Positions 1 through 5,991 of a stretch of 8,741 nt of DNA are shown in pieces (position 1 is the first letter of the stretch; each line of letters starts with the position of its first letter). Origin of the DNA: Desulfobulbus sp. Lineage in GTDB: Bacteria > Desulfobacterota > Desulfobulbia > Desulfobulbales > Desulfobulbaceae. A program made the translations under genes and the position numbers. The DNA lies in contig JAGODN010000088.1 of NCBI GenBank assembly GCA_017998195.1, positions 1 through 8,741 on the forward strand. Reading direction: 5' to 3'. The notes beneath the pieces were generated by a model, which had not been told where the DNA came from, did not search any database, and saw nothing but the letters and a program-made list of their open reading frames with translations.

Positions 1-366
1 TGCACCAAGTTCAACGGCGTCTCCTACCCGGTGCAGCGGGCTGCCGAGGCGGTGTATTCGCCTGCGGGCCAGGCCCAGTGCACGGCCCTGATCGACGGCT
101 ATCTGCACAACGCCGGCCTCATTCGCGCGGCCATGACCGAACTCGGCTACGCCTGCGTCGGCGGCGACAACGCCCCCTACGTGTGGATCGACGGCGGCCG
201 CGACTCCTGGGGATTCTTCGACCTGCTGCTCGAGAAGGCGGGCGTGGTCTGTACGCCCGGGGCGGGCTTCGGCCGCTGCGGCCAGGGCTACATCCGCCTG
301 TCGGCGTTCAACTCCGAGGCCAACGTGATCCGGGCCATGGAACGGATCCGGCAAGCGCTGGGCTGA
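1..366 (+). CDS. dapL: LL-diaminopimelate aminotransferase, C-terminal part (5' truncated by window edge)
   Basis: This is the last 121 codons of a PLP-dependent class I/II aminotransferase, open from base 1 in frame 1 to TGA at 364-366. The enzyme converts tetrahydrodipicolinate to LL-2,6-diaminopimelate in one step, for lysine and peptidoglycan synthesis in the cytoplasm. Visible DapL signatures are TKFNGVSYPVQRAAEAVYS at the left edge (the stretch that follows the PLP-lysine region in this family), GGDNAPYVWID, WGFFDLLLEKAGVVCTPGAGFG, and GYIRLSAFN near the end. The last of these carries the conserved arginine that binds the substrate carboxylate. The catalytic lysine lies upstream of the window. 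The ATG at 31 is internal, because family homology continues to its left. DapL rather than the acylated DapC/DapE route is typical of some Desulfobacterota, Chlamydiae, cyanobacteria and plants. The assignment is firm; only the N-terminal part is unseen. Confidence 0.93.
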   Translation, partial: CTKFNGVSYPVQRAAEAVYSPAGQAQCTALIDGYLHNAGLIRAAMTELGYACVGGDNAPYVWIDGGRDSWGFFDLLLEKAGVVCTPGAGFGRCGQGYIRLSAFNSEANVIRAMERIRQALG

Positions 367-380
367 TCGACCGGGCAAGG

Positions 381-386
381 GGGAGG
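381..386 (+). promoter_or_regulatory. Strong Shine-Dalgarno (GGGAGG) upstream of the methyltransferase
   Basis: GGGAGG is the best ribosome-binding site in the dapL-methyltransferase gap. It lies 10 nt before the ATG at 397, which opens a 13-codon ORF in another frame. It is 21 nt before the first in-frame methyltransferase ATG at 408, which is too far for normal use. This bears on which methyltransferase start is real. Confidence 0.5.
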
Positions 387-396
387 AAGCAATCGG

Positions 397-438
397 ATGG
401 CAAGACCATGGACGCGGGCAGAACAATGGGAACGATGA
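397..438 (+). CDS. Possible 13-codon upstream ORF (leader peptide) coupled to the methyltransferase
   Basis: ATG at 397 to TGA at 436-438 encodes MARPWTRAEQWER, with two Trp residues. It is the only ATG here with a well-placed Shine-Dalgarno (GGGAGG, 10-nt spacer). Its stop overlaps the methyltransferase ATG at 435 as ATGA, the usual geometry of translational coupling. I see no attenuator-type terminator between it and the methyltransferase, so control by amino-acid supply is not indicated. It may simply deliver ribosomes to the downstream start, or it may be chance. No homology can be judged at this length. Confidence 0.25.
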   Translation: MARPWTRAEQWER

Positions 439-1022
439 ACAGACATGCAAACGGCTCCAGGGTGAGTGGCAGCCTGGTGTTCCTCCAGGAATTTCTCAAG
501 CATCCGCTGCAGATCGGCTCGATCATCCCCAGTTCCCGCTTCCTCGAGCGGCGGGTGGTGGAGGCCGCCGGCGCGGCCGACGGCGAGGTGATCGTCGAAC
601 TGGGACCCGGGGTGGGGGGCATCACCCGGGCGCTGCTGGCCGCCATGGGCCCCGAGGCCCGGCTGCTGAGCATCGAGATCAACCCCAATTTTCACAGCTG
701 GGTGGAGCGCATCAACGACCAGCGGCTCATCGCCCACCTGGGCAGCGCCGTTGACCTGGAGGAGATCCTGGCCGGTTACGCCCTGGCCCCGCCCAGCGCG
801 GTGGTGTCCGGCATCCCCTTTTCCACCATGGATCGCCGCATCGGCTCGCAGATCCTGGCGACCGTGTCCTCGGTGCTGCCGGTCAACGGCCGCTTCGTCG
901 CCTACCAGGTGAACAGCCAGGTGGCTACCCTCTGCGAGCCCTTCCTCGGCTGCGGCCAGCGGACCATGGAGTACCTCAACATCCCGCCCATGCGCATCTT
1001 CCAGTGGGTCAAGCAGGCCTGA
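435..1022 (+). CDS. Class I SAM-dependent methyltransferase, phospholipid N-methyltransferase (PmtA)-like
   Basis: A 195-aa Rossmann-fold methyltransferase. The N-terminal FLQEFLKHPLQIGSIIPSS (residues 16-34) is typical of the PmtA-like/rRNA-adenine-methylase-related group that methylates phosphatidylethanolamine or related lipids. Motif I is VELGPGVGG (54-62) and binds SAM. The acidic residue after strand 2 is E81 in SIEINPNF. VVSGIPFS (123-130) sits where motif IV (NPPY-like) is expected, with GIPF in place of the DNA/RNA-methylase NPPY, which argues against a nucleic-acid substrate. There is no signal peptide or clear membrane segment; PmtA-type enzymes bind membranes peripherally. In-frame ATGs occur at 408, 426 and 435. 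I chose 435 because the good Shine-Dalgarno at 381-386 fits none of them and because 435 overlaps the stop of a small ORF. A start at 408 would give 204 aa. It follows dapL on the same strand after a short gap. The methyltransferase fold is certain; the lipid substrate is inferred. Confidence 0.8.
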   Translation: MNRHANGSRVSGSLVFLQEFLKHPLQIGSIIPSSRFLERRVVEAAGAADGEVIVELGPGVGGITRALLAAMGPEARLLSIEINPNFHSWVERINDQRLIAHLGSAVDLEEILAGYALAPPSAVVSGIPFSTMDRRIGSQILATVSSVLPVNGRFVAYQVNSQVATLCEPFLGCGQRTMEYLNIPPMRIFQWVKQA

Positions 1023-1043
1023 GTCCCGGCCGCGGCCGGCTCA
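1020..1043. terminator. GC-rich inverted repeat between convergent genes, likely bidirectional transcription end
   Basis: The gap between the methyltransferase stop (TGA 1020-1022, plus) and the amidohydrolase stop (1041-1043, minus) contains the perfect 14-bp palindrome CCGGCCGCGGCCGG at 1026-1039. It is flanked by TGAG (1020-1023) and CTCA (1040-1043), which also pair, leaving a 2-nt bulge at 1024-1025. Both stop codons therefore lie in the outer stem. No T-tract follows on either strand, so this is not a textbook intrinsic terminator, but its position suits a two-way transcription end. Confidence 0.5.
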
Positions 1044-1835
1044 GGCGCCGAGCAGGCGGCGGCCGTTCGCGCCGGTGATGCGCGTCAGCAATTCCGCCGG
1101 CAGGCGGAGTTGGCGCAACCGCTCGAGCGAGGCCGCCTGGTCGGTCCAGGGACTGTCCGTGCCGAACAGCAGCCGGTCGGCCGGGTGGGCGAGCAGGATC
1201 CGCCGCACCCGCTCTCCATCAAGATGTTCCAGGGCGAACGACAACTCCATCCACACCGGCTCCCCCACCAGCAGTTGCTCCACCTCCTCCCATTCATCCC
1301 AGCCGCCCAGATGGGTGGCGACCAGTTTGAGTTCCGGAAATCTCCGGCAGACGGTGCGGATCCGTCCCGGGTCCGCCTTGCGCACCCGCGGGTAGGCGAT
1401 GTCGTAGCCGGCGTGGATCACCAGGATCAGGCCGGTTTCCGCAAGGGACGCGTACAGCGGGTCCAGGCGCGGGTCGTCGAGCAGGTAGTCCTGGTAGTAG
1501 GAGTGCATCTTGATGCCCTTGAACCCCTGGGCCTGCACGAGCGCGAGGTGATCGAGCAGGTCCGGGTCGGCCGGGTGCAGGGAGGGCAGGGGGACGATCC
1601 GCTCGGAACGGATGGCCCGCGACCAGCGGAGGATGGGTTCGAACTGTTCCGGCCGGGTGGCGATGGAGCAGACCACCGATCGGTCGATGCCGGCGCGGTC
1701 CATGGAGGCGAGCAGCCCGGCCACGGTGCCGTCCAGGTGGGCGCGGATGTTGCCCTCGGCCTCCAGGGCCGGGATGGCCGCGCTGGCGACCCGGTCGGGA
1801 AAGGCATGGGTGTGGAAGTCGATGATGCCGCTCAT
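1041..1835 (-). CDS. Amidohydrolase family (PF04909-like) metal-dependent hydrolase
   Basis: A 264-aa TIM-barrel metallohydrolase of the amidohydrolase-2 type, a group that contains decarboxylases and hydrolases. Metal and active-site landmarks in order are DFHTHAFP (the HxH pair, about residues 8 and 10), GFKGIKMHSYYQDY (about 104-117), LVIHAGYD (H about 141), LVATHLGGW (H about 175) and LLFGTDSPW (D about 227). The full HxH...H...H...D set is present, so it should be active. There is no signal peptide, so it is likely cytoplasmic. I chose the ATG at 1835; a GTG directly upstream at 1838 is equally possible, and neither has a strong Shine-Dalgarno. It is the last gene of the def-fmt-larC-pgpA run, 16 nt after the pgpA stop, and ends at a palindrome facing the methyltransferase. 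The substrate cannot be read from the sequence, and TatD-type DNase activity is not indicated. Confidence 0.85.
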   Translation of the reverse strand: MSGIIDFHTHAFPDRVASAAIPALEAEGNIRAHLDGTVAGLLASMDRAGIDRSVVCSIATRPEQFEPILRWSRAIRSERIVPLPSLHPADPDLLDHLALVQAQGFKGIKMHSYYQDYLLDDPRLDPLYASLAETGLILVIHAGYDIAYPRVRKADPGRIRTVCRRFPELKLVATHLGGWDEWEEVEQLLVGEPVWMELSFALEHLDGERVRRILLAHPADRLLFGTDSPWTDQAASLERLRQLRLPAELLTRITGANGRRLLGA

Positions 1836-1851
1836 CACCGCGTCGCCCGGT

Positions 1852-2304
1852 TCAGGCCAGCAGCCACAGGCCGAATTGGAGCACGAGCAGGGCGTAGAGG
1901 CCGGCGACCACGTCGTCGAGCATGATCCCCAGGCCGCCGTGCAGGTGGCGGTCGACCCAGCCCACCGGGAAGGGCTTGGCGATGTCGAACAGCCGGAACA
2001 GGGCGAAGCCCACGAGAGCCGCGGCCGGGTGGAGCGGGGCAGCGGTCAGGGCGATGAGCACGCCGACGATCTCGTCGATGACCACCACCCCGGGATCGCC
2101 CCGGTCGAGGATCTTCTCGGCGGCCCCGGCGCTGGCCACGCCGACCGCGAACAGCAGCCCGACCGCGGCCAGGTAGGCGGCCAGGCTGAGCCCGGCGAGC
2201 GGCCACCAGAGCACGAGCCCGACCAGGGTGCCCCAGGTGCCGGGCGCCTTGGGCAGGTAGCCGCTGCCGCCGCCGGTGGCGATGAACATCAGGAGTCGAT
2301 CCAT
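1852..2304 (-). CDS. pgpA: Phosphatidylglycerophosphatase A
   Basis: A 150-aa integral membrane protein that removes the phosphate from phosphatidylglycerol phosphate to give phosphatidylglycerol. Family signatures in order are GSGYLPKAPGTWGTL (13-27), DPGVVVIDEIVG (70-81, with the conserved acidic DE), FRLFDIAKPFP (103-113) and GGLGIMLDDVVAG (123-135). Hydrophobic stretches at about 28-58, 80-104 and 130-150 fit the usual short multi-pass form, and the length is slightly under E. coli PgpA. I prefer the ATG at 2304, which has AGGA five bases upstream and starts 10 nt after the larC stop. An earlier in-frame ATG at 2328 would overlap larC by 14 nt, adds eight polar residues and has no visible Shine-Dalgarno. 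It lies between larC and the amidohydrolase in the minus-strand operon. Assignment is secure from the motifs. Confidence 0.92.
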   Translation of the reverse strand: MDRLLMFIATGGGSGYLPKAPGTWGTLVGLVLWWPLAGLSLAAYLAAVGLLFAVGVASAGAAEKILDRGDPGVVVIDEIVGVLIALTAAPLHPAAALVGFALFRLFDIAKPFPVGWVDRHLHGGLGIMLDDVVAGLYALLVLQFGLWLLA

Positions 2305-2314
2305 GGTGTTCCTG

Positions 2315-3496
2315 TCAGCGGTCGTCATCAGCGCGGCGCACGGCCGCGTAGACCGCCTGCAGCGGCACCCGGTGCCGCTCCGCCACGGCCCGGCAGGCCT
2401 CGTATTCCGGGGTGAGCACCGGGCCGTCCGGGGTCTGGACCCGTTTGGCCGCCAGTGGACCCCAGGGGGTGGCGACGGTGACCGTCGTCCGCTCCAGGGT
2501 GACCCGCTCCTCGCTGCGCCGGCGCAGGCCGATGGCGGTGGTTTCGCGGAACACCAGTTCGATCAGCGGCTGGGCAGCGGCGGGCGCGGTCAGCACCCGC
2601 AGCAGGTAGCCCGGCCGCCCCTTTTTCATGTGCATGGGCACCAGGCAGACATCCAGGGCGCCCGAGGCCATCAGCCGGTCGCTCAGGTAGGGCCAGAATT
2701 CCGGGTTCCAGTCGTCCAGGTGGGTTTCCAGCACCTCGACCCGCTGGGCCTCGGCCACCTCCAGCGACGCTCCGAGCAGCAGCCGCAGCAGGTTGGGGCG
2801 GCCATCGCTTCGTTCCCTCGACCCCGCGCCATAGCCGGTCGCCTCGATCCGCAGGGGCGGCAGCGGACCGAAGCCGGCGGCCAATTCTCGCACCAGGGCG
2901 GCGCCGGTGGGCGTGACCAGTTCCTGGCGGAGATCTTCGCCGTACACCGGCACACCCGCGAGCAGCCGGCAGACCGCCGGCGCGGGCAGGGGAACGTCGC
3001 CGTGGGCGCAGTGGATCCAGCCGCCGGTCAGGGGCAGGGGCGAGCAGACCAGCCGCTCGACCCCCAGCCAGGCCAGGCCGGCCACGGTGCCGACAATGTC
3101 CACCAGGGCGTCGTCGGCACCGACCTCGTGGAAGTGGATGCGCTCGGGCGTGGTGGCGTGGACCGCGGCCTCGGCCTCGGCCAGGCGGGTGAACACGGCC
3201 AGGGATCGTTCGCGCACAACCGTGTCCAGGTCGGTCCGGTCGAGCAGGGTGGCGATCTCGGCCAGGTGCCGGTGGGCGTGGTGGTGCTCGTGGTGGTGGC
3301 GGGGCCCGTGAACCTGCACCCGGGTGGCGGCAAACCCCTGCACCACCGGGCGGCTGATCTCGAGGGCGACCCCGTCCAGCCGGAGCGCGGCCACCACCTC
3401 GCGCAGGAGGGATTCGGGCAGGCCTGCATCGACCAGGGCGCCGAGCAGCATGTCGCCGCTCACCCCGGAGAAGCAGTCCAGGTAGGCGGTGCGCAT
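2315..3496 (-). CDS. larC: Nickel-pincer cofactor nickel-insertion protein LarC (DUF111)
   Basis: A 393-aa full-length LarC. In characterised systems LarC is a CTP-dependent cyclometallase that inserts Ni into pyridinium-3,5-bisthiocarboxylic acid mononucleotide, made by LarB and LarE, to give the cofactor of lactate racemase and other LarA-like enzymes. Motifs in order are YLDCFSGVSGDMLLGALVDAG (from residue 5), a His-rich stretch at 63-77 with nine histidines, IHFHEVGADDALVDIVG (from 120), CAHGDVPLPAPA (163-174), ELVTPTGAAL (192-201), ETHLDDWNPE (257-266), MKKGRPGYLL (290-299) and PEYEAC (363-368). The N-terminal and C-terminal halves are in one continuous frame, unlike Lactobacillus plantarum, where larC1/larC2 are joined by programmed frameshifting. 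The ATG at 3496 shares one base with the fmt stop (TGATG), implying coupled translation. In the ETNIDDMNPE-like motif, N is replaced by H and M by W. No larA, larB or larE is in the window, so the partner enzyme is unknown. Confidence 0.93.
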   Translation of the reverse strand: MRTAYLDCFSGVSGDMLLGALVDAGLPESLLREVVAALRLDGVALEISRPVVQGFAATRVQVHGPRHHHEHHHAHRHLAEIATLLDRTDLDTVVRERSLAVFTRLAEAEAAVHATTPERIHFHEVGADDALVDIVGTVAGLAWLGVERLVCSPLPLTGGWIHCAHGDVPLPAPAVCRLLAGVPVYGEDLRQELVTPTGAALVRELAAGFGPLPPLRIEATGYGAGSRERSDGRPNLLRLLLGASLEVAEAQRVEVLETHLDDWNPEFWPYLSDRLMASGALDVCLVPMHMKKGRPGYLLRVLTAPAAAQPLIELVFRETTAIGLRRRSEERVTLERTTVTVATPWGPLAAKRVQTPDGPVLTPEYEACRAVAERHRVPLQAVYAAVRRADDDR

Positions 3497-4437
3497 CAGC
3501 TGAGCCGGGCCCCGGCGGGAAGGGGCAGGCCGTTCAGGCAGGCGGAGACCGGCATCCGCTTCCTGCCCTCGGGTTGGACCTCGCGGAGGCGCAGGCTGTC
3601 CGCGCCGGTGGCCACCAGCAGGCCGGTACTGTCGGCGCAGCGGATGGTGCCGGGCGCCAGGTCGGCCGGGGTGGGGACCACCTCGGGCCGGAACAGGCGC
3701 AGGCGGCGGCCGTCGAGGAAGGTGTAGGCCGACGGCCAGGGATCGAGCCCGCGGATCAGGCAGTGCAGTTCCGTGGCCGGCCGGTGCCAGTCCAGGTGTC
3801 CCTTCTCCTTGGTGAGCATGGGCGCGAGCGTGGCCCGGTCGTGGTCCTGGGGGACCGGCACGAGCTCGCCCCGGCGCAGCCGGTCCAGGGCCGCGGCCAG
3901 GGTGCGGCCGCCCAGCTCGGCCAGCCGGGCGAACAGGGCCCCGGCCGTGTCCTCCGGGCCGATGGGCGTGGACACGGAGAGCAGCACCGGACCGGTGTCC
4001 ATGCCCTCGTCCAGCTGCATGATGGTGATGCCGGTCTCCTCGTCGCCGTTGATGATCGCCCATTGGATCGGCGCCGCGCCCCGGTGGCGGGGCAGGAGCG
4101 AGCCGTGCACGTTGATTGCGCCGAGCGGCGCCAGGCGGAGCAGGGGTTCGGGCAGGATGCGGCCGTAGGCGACCACCACCAAGAGGTCCGGCGCATAGGC
4201 GCGGAGGGTTTTGATAAAATCGGGCGTGCGCACCGAGTCGGGCTGCAGCACCGGCAGGCCCGCCTGCTCGGCCACCACCTTGACCGGCGGTGGGCTCACC
4301 TTCCGGCCGCGGCCGCGCGCCCGGTCGGGCTGGCAGACCACCGCCGCCACCCGGTCCGGTCCGGCCAGCAGGGCCTGCAGCGAGGGCACGGCGAAATCCG
4401 GGGTGCCCATGAAGACGATGGTGAGCGGGCCACTCAT
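3496..4437 (-). CDS. fmt: Methionyl-tRNA formyltransferase
   Basis: A 313-aa cytosolic enzyme that formylates Met-tRNAfMet from 10-formyl-tetrahydrofolate, preparing it for translation initiation. The N-terminal formyltransferase domain (about 1-205) begins LTIVFMGTPDFAVPSLQAL. It contains INVHGSLLPRHRGAAPIQWAI from residue 108, with catalytic N109 and H111, and QLDEGMDTGP with catalytic D147 (matching Asn108, His110 and Asp146 of E. coli Fmt). The C-terminal tRNA-binding domain (about 207-313) starts at MLTKEKGHLDW and includes IRGLDPWPSAYTFL. Length equals the family norm. The ATG at 4437 overlaps the def stop by four bases (ATGA) and its own stop shares one base with the larC start, so def, fmt and larC appear translationally coupled. 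All key residues are present, so the assignment is certain. Confidence 0.97.
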   Translation of the reverse strand: MSGPLTIVFMGTPDFAVPSLQALLAGPDRVAAVVCQPDRARGRGRKVSPPPVKVVAEQAGLPVLQPDSVRTPDFIKTLRAYAPDLLVVVAYGRILPEPLLRLAPLGAINVHGSLLPRHRGAAPIQWAIINGDEETGITIMQLDEGMDTGPVLLSVSTPIGPEDTAGALFARLAELGGRTLAAALDRLRRGELVPVPQDHDRATLAPMLTKEKGHLDWHRPATELHCLIRGLDPWPSAYTFLDGRRLRLFRPEVVPTPADLAPGTIRCADSTGLLVATGADSLRLREVQPEGRKRMPVSACLNGLPLPAGARLS

Positions 4438-4943
4438 GCCTCGTCCCTCAGGATTTTCTTCAGTTTTTTCTTGTACAGGACGCGCTTGAGCGAACTCAGG
4501 TGGTCGATGAAGAGGACGCCGTTCAAATGATCGACCTCGTGCTGGAGGATGCGGGCGAACCGGTCCTCGGCGTCGAAGGCCACCGGGTTGCCCTGTTCGT
4601 CTTGGGCGCTGACATGGATCCTGCGGAACCGCCTGACCCGTTCGTAGCACTCGCGCACGCTCAGACAGCCCTCGTCGTCGACCACGCTGCCTTCGCCGTT
4701 GGAGAGTACCGGGTTGACCAGGGCCTGGTAGCGACGCTCGTCGTCACCGGTGGAGCGGTCGACCACCACCACCTGGCGGGCCACGCCGATCTGGTTGGCG
4801 GCCAGGCCGACGCCCGGGGCGTCGAACATGGTCTCGGCCATGTCCTGGATAAGGGTCTGCAGTTCGTCGTCGAACACGGTGACAGGTTCGGCCTTCTGGC
4901 GGAGCACCGGGTGCGGATGGGTGATGATGGTTCGAATCGCCAT
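4434..4943 (-). CDS. def: Peptide deformylase
   Basis: A 169-aa metalloenzyme that removes the N-formyl group from nascent proteins at the ribosome exit. All three family motifs are present: GVGLAANQ (44-51), EGCLS (91-95) with metal ligand C93, and QHEVDHLNG (134-142) with ligands H135 and H139 and catalytic E136. Length and the basic C-terminal helix (LKRVLYKKKLKKILRDEA), which in E. coli Def contacts the ribosome, fit the active type 1 family. The ATG at 4943 gives MAIRTIITHPHPVLR, the usual beginning of the protein. The upstream Shine-Dalgarno is weak. It is the first gene of the minus-strand operon, pairing with fmt, which performs the opposite reaction. Candidate promoters lie at 4991-5035. 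Confidence 0.97.
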   Translation of the reverse strand: MAIRTIITHPHPVLRQKAEPVTVFDDELQTLIQDMAETMFDAPGVGLAANQIGVARQVVVVDRSTGDDERRYQALVNPVLSNGEGSVVDDEGCLSVRECYERVRRFRRIHVSAQDEQGNPVAFDAEDRFARILQHEVDHLNGVLFIDHLSSLKRVLYKKKLKKILRDEA

Positions 4944-4990
4944 GGGTGGAGCCTGGGGCTGTGGTGCGGCGGCACCGGTCAGTGCGGGGG

Positions 4991-5035
4991 TTTATACTGT
5001 GGTGCCTATGTAATCAGTTTGCCCCCCCTTGTAAA
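4991..5035 (-). promoter_or_regulatory. Candidate promoter(s) for the def-fmt-larC-pgpA operon
   Basis: Two weak sigma70-like options are visible on the minus strand. One is TTTACA (5035-5030) with TACATA (5012-5007) at a 17-nt spacing. The other is a good -10, TATAAA (4996-4991), without a recognisable -35 at the right distance. The A/T-rich patch stands out against very GC-rich surroundings and lies 50-90 nt upstream of the def start. These are judged by eye only, and either could be the real start. Confidence 0.35.
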
Positions 5036-5044
5036 GGCGTCTGC

Positions 5045-5067
5045 CCGGGCCGGAGGGCCGGCCCCGG
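5045..5067. repeat. GC-rich inverted repeat (hairpin) in the def/ykgJ divergent region
   Basis: GGGCCGG (5047-5053) pairs perfectly with CCGGCCC (5058-5064) around an AGGG loop, and CC (5045-5046) can pair with GG (5066-5067) past a one-base bulge at 5065. It sits between the candidate promoters of both divergent units and has no T-tract. It could be an operator or only composition-driven, and no regulator is implied by the sequence. Confidence 0.4.
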
Positions 5068-5074
5068 TGGTCGC

Positions 5075-5103
5075 TTGTGTTTCGCGGTGTTTTTGTGTAG
5101 GGT
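5075..5103 (+). promoter_or_regulatory. Candidate promoter for the ykgJ-plsY-dnaJ-like-metF unit
   Basis: TTGTGT (5075-5080) and TAGGGT (5098-5103) are separated by 17 nt and resemble a weak sigma70-type promoter, keeping T, A and final T of the -10 box. It lies in the least GC-rich part of the gap, about 30 nt before the gene start. It is read by eye and remains unproven. Confidence 0.3.
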
Positions 5104-5130
5104 GCGGTCCGAATTCTGAAAGGGGGAGCG

Positions 5131-5991
5131 ATGATCGACCAACACGCGCTGGCGGCGGGACGGGAACTGCTGCAGCGGCCGCTGCTGCCGCTGGCGGCCA
5201 TGGTCCGCTTCCTCTACCTGACCGGCGATTTCGCCGCGCCGTCCGAGGTGATCGAGCAGCTGCCCGCGGACATCGAGACCAACGATGCCGTATATGCGGA
5301 CGCCGTCGCCGACCTGCGCCCCTACGCCCCGCTGTTCGCGCCCCTGGTCGAGGTGAAAGAGGGTCGGCCGCCGGCGGCGCGCATCGTGGACACGAGCGGA
5401 CAGCCGGTGGACGCGCTCACCGCGGCCGCCGCGCTCGTTGACCAGCAGGTGCTCACCCGGGAGCTGGAGCGGATCAACAGCCTGCTCTGCGCCCCCTGCG
5501 CGTGCACCCTCTGCTGCGTTGGCCCGGAGGCGACCATGCAGCAGGCCTACTTCGAGATCCCGCTCGCCGGGGCCGAGCCCGACCGGTTCGCGGTGGCGCG
5601 CATCGACACCCCGGCCTCACGGACCCACCGGGCCGACGACGAGAAGGCGCTGCCGGTCGACGGCCGCCCCTTTTACGAGCAGGGCGAACCCGTGCTGGTT
5701 CATTGGCGGCACGGCTGGAGCCTGATTCTGCCGCGGGCGTCCGGCTGCCCCAATCTGGCCGCGGACGGCCGCTGCCGCATCTATCCGGACCGGCCCGAGG
5801 TCTGCCGGCGGCCGCAGATCTTTCCCTACGTGCTCGAACCCTTTGCAGACGAGGCCGGGCCGGGCTGGCGCATCCGCCGCAGCCTGCTCGCTGTCCTCGA
5901 CTGTCCCTATGTCCGCCTGCTCCAGGACGAGATCGCCGGGTTCGCCGCGGCCAGCGAACTGGACCTAGTTTTCCGCCGCAACAAGGCCTGA
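5131..5991 (+). CDS. YkgJ-family cysteine-cluster protein (putative metal or Fe-S binding)
   Basis: A 286-aa protein of the CxxCxxCC (YkgJ/PF03692-type) family. The cysteine cluster CAPCACTLCC covers residues 120-129 (C120, C123, C125, C128, C129). It is followed by CPNLAADGRCRIYPDRPEVCR (C206, C215, C225), the usual second half of the family signature, and by C258 in DCPYVR. The family is thought to bind Zn or an Fe-S cluster, but its biochemical role is not established. The first 115 residues lack a recognised domain and look helical. There is no signal peptide. The ATG at 5131 has a strong Shine-Dalgarno, AGGGGGAG at 5121-5128. It heads the plus-strand unit, diverges from def across 187 bp, and is followed by plsY after 33 nt. 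Family membership is well supported; function is unknown. Confidence 0.82.
   Translation: MIDQHALAAGRELLQRPLLPLAAMVRFLYLTGDFAAPSEVIEQLPADIETNDAVYADAVADLRPYAPLFAPLVEVKEGRPPAARIVDTSGQPVDALTAAAALVDQQVLTRELERINSLLCAPCACTLCCVGPEATMQQAYFEIPLAGAEPDRFAVARIDTPASRTHRADDEKALPVDGRPFYEQGEPVLVHWRHGWSLILPRASGCPNLAADGRCRIYPDRPEVCRRPQIFPYVLEPFADEAGPGWRIRRSLLAVLDCPYVRLLQDEIAGFAAASELDLVFRRNKA

Noticed and set aside
78..434. Extending the methyltransferase N-terminus to the first in-frame ATG at 78
   Set aside because: It would overlap nearly all of the visible dapL coding sequence, and the added residues are Arg-rich shadow translation. The family begins near FLQEFL.
1110..1925. 271-codon plus-strand open frame opposite the amidohydrolase
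   Set aside because: Composition is of shadow type with no recognisable motif. The opposite strand has a full metallohydrolase active site.
2276..3727. 483-codon plus-strand open frame antisense to larC, pgpA and fmt
   Set aside because: It is a high-GC shadow frame. The translation is low-complexity (Gly, Gln, His, Arg, Pro rich) with no domain, while the opposite strand carries clear LarC motifs.
4303..4322. CCGGCCGCGGCC palindrome inside fmt, similar to the one at 1026-1039
   Set aside because: It lies in the middle of fmt coding for the Arg/Gly-rich RARGRGRK loop, and codon choice in a GC-rich genome explains it.
4500..5441. 313-codon plus-strand open frame across def, the intergenic gap and the YkgJ-family gene
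   Set aside because: It overlaps two well-supported genes in other frames and has an Ala/Gly/Arg-rich tail, so it is an artefact of GC-rich third positions.
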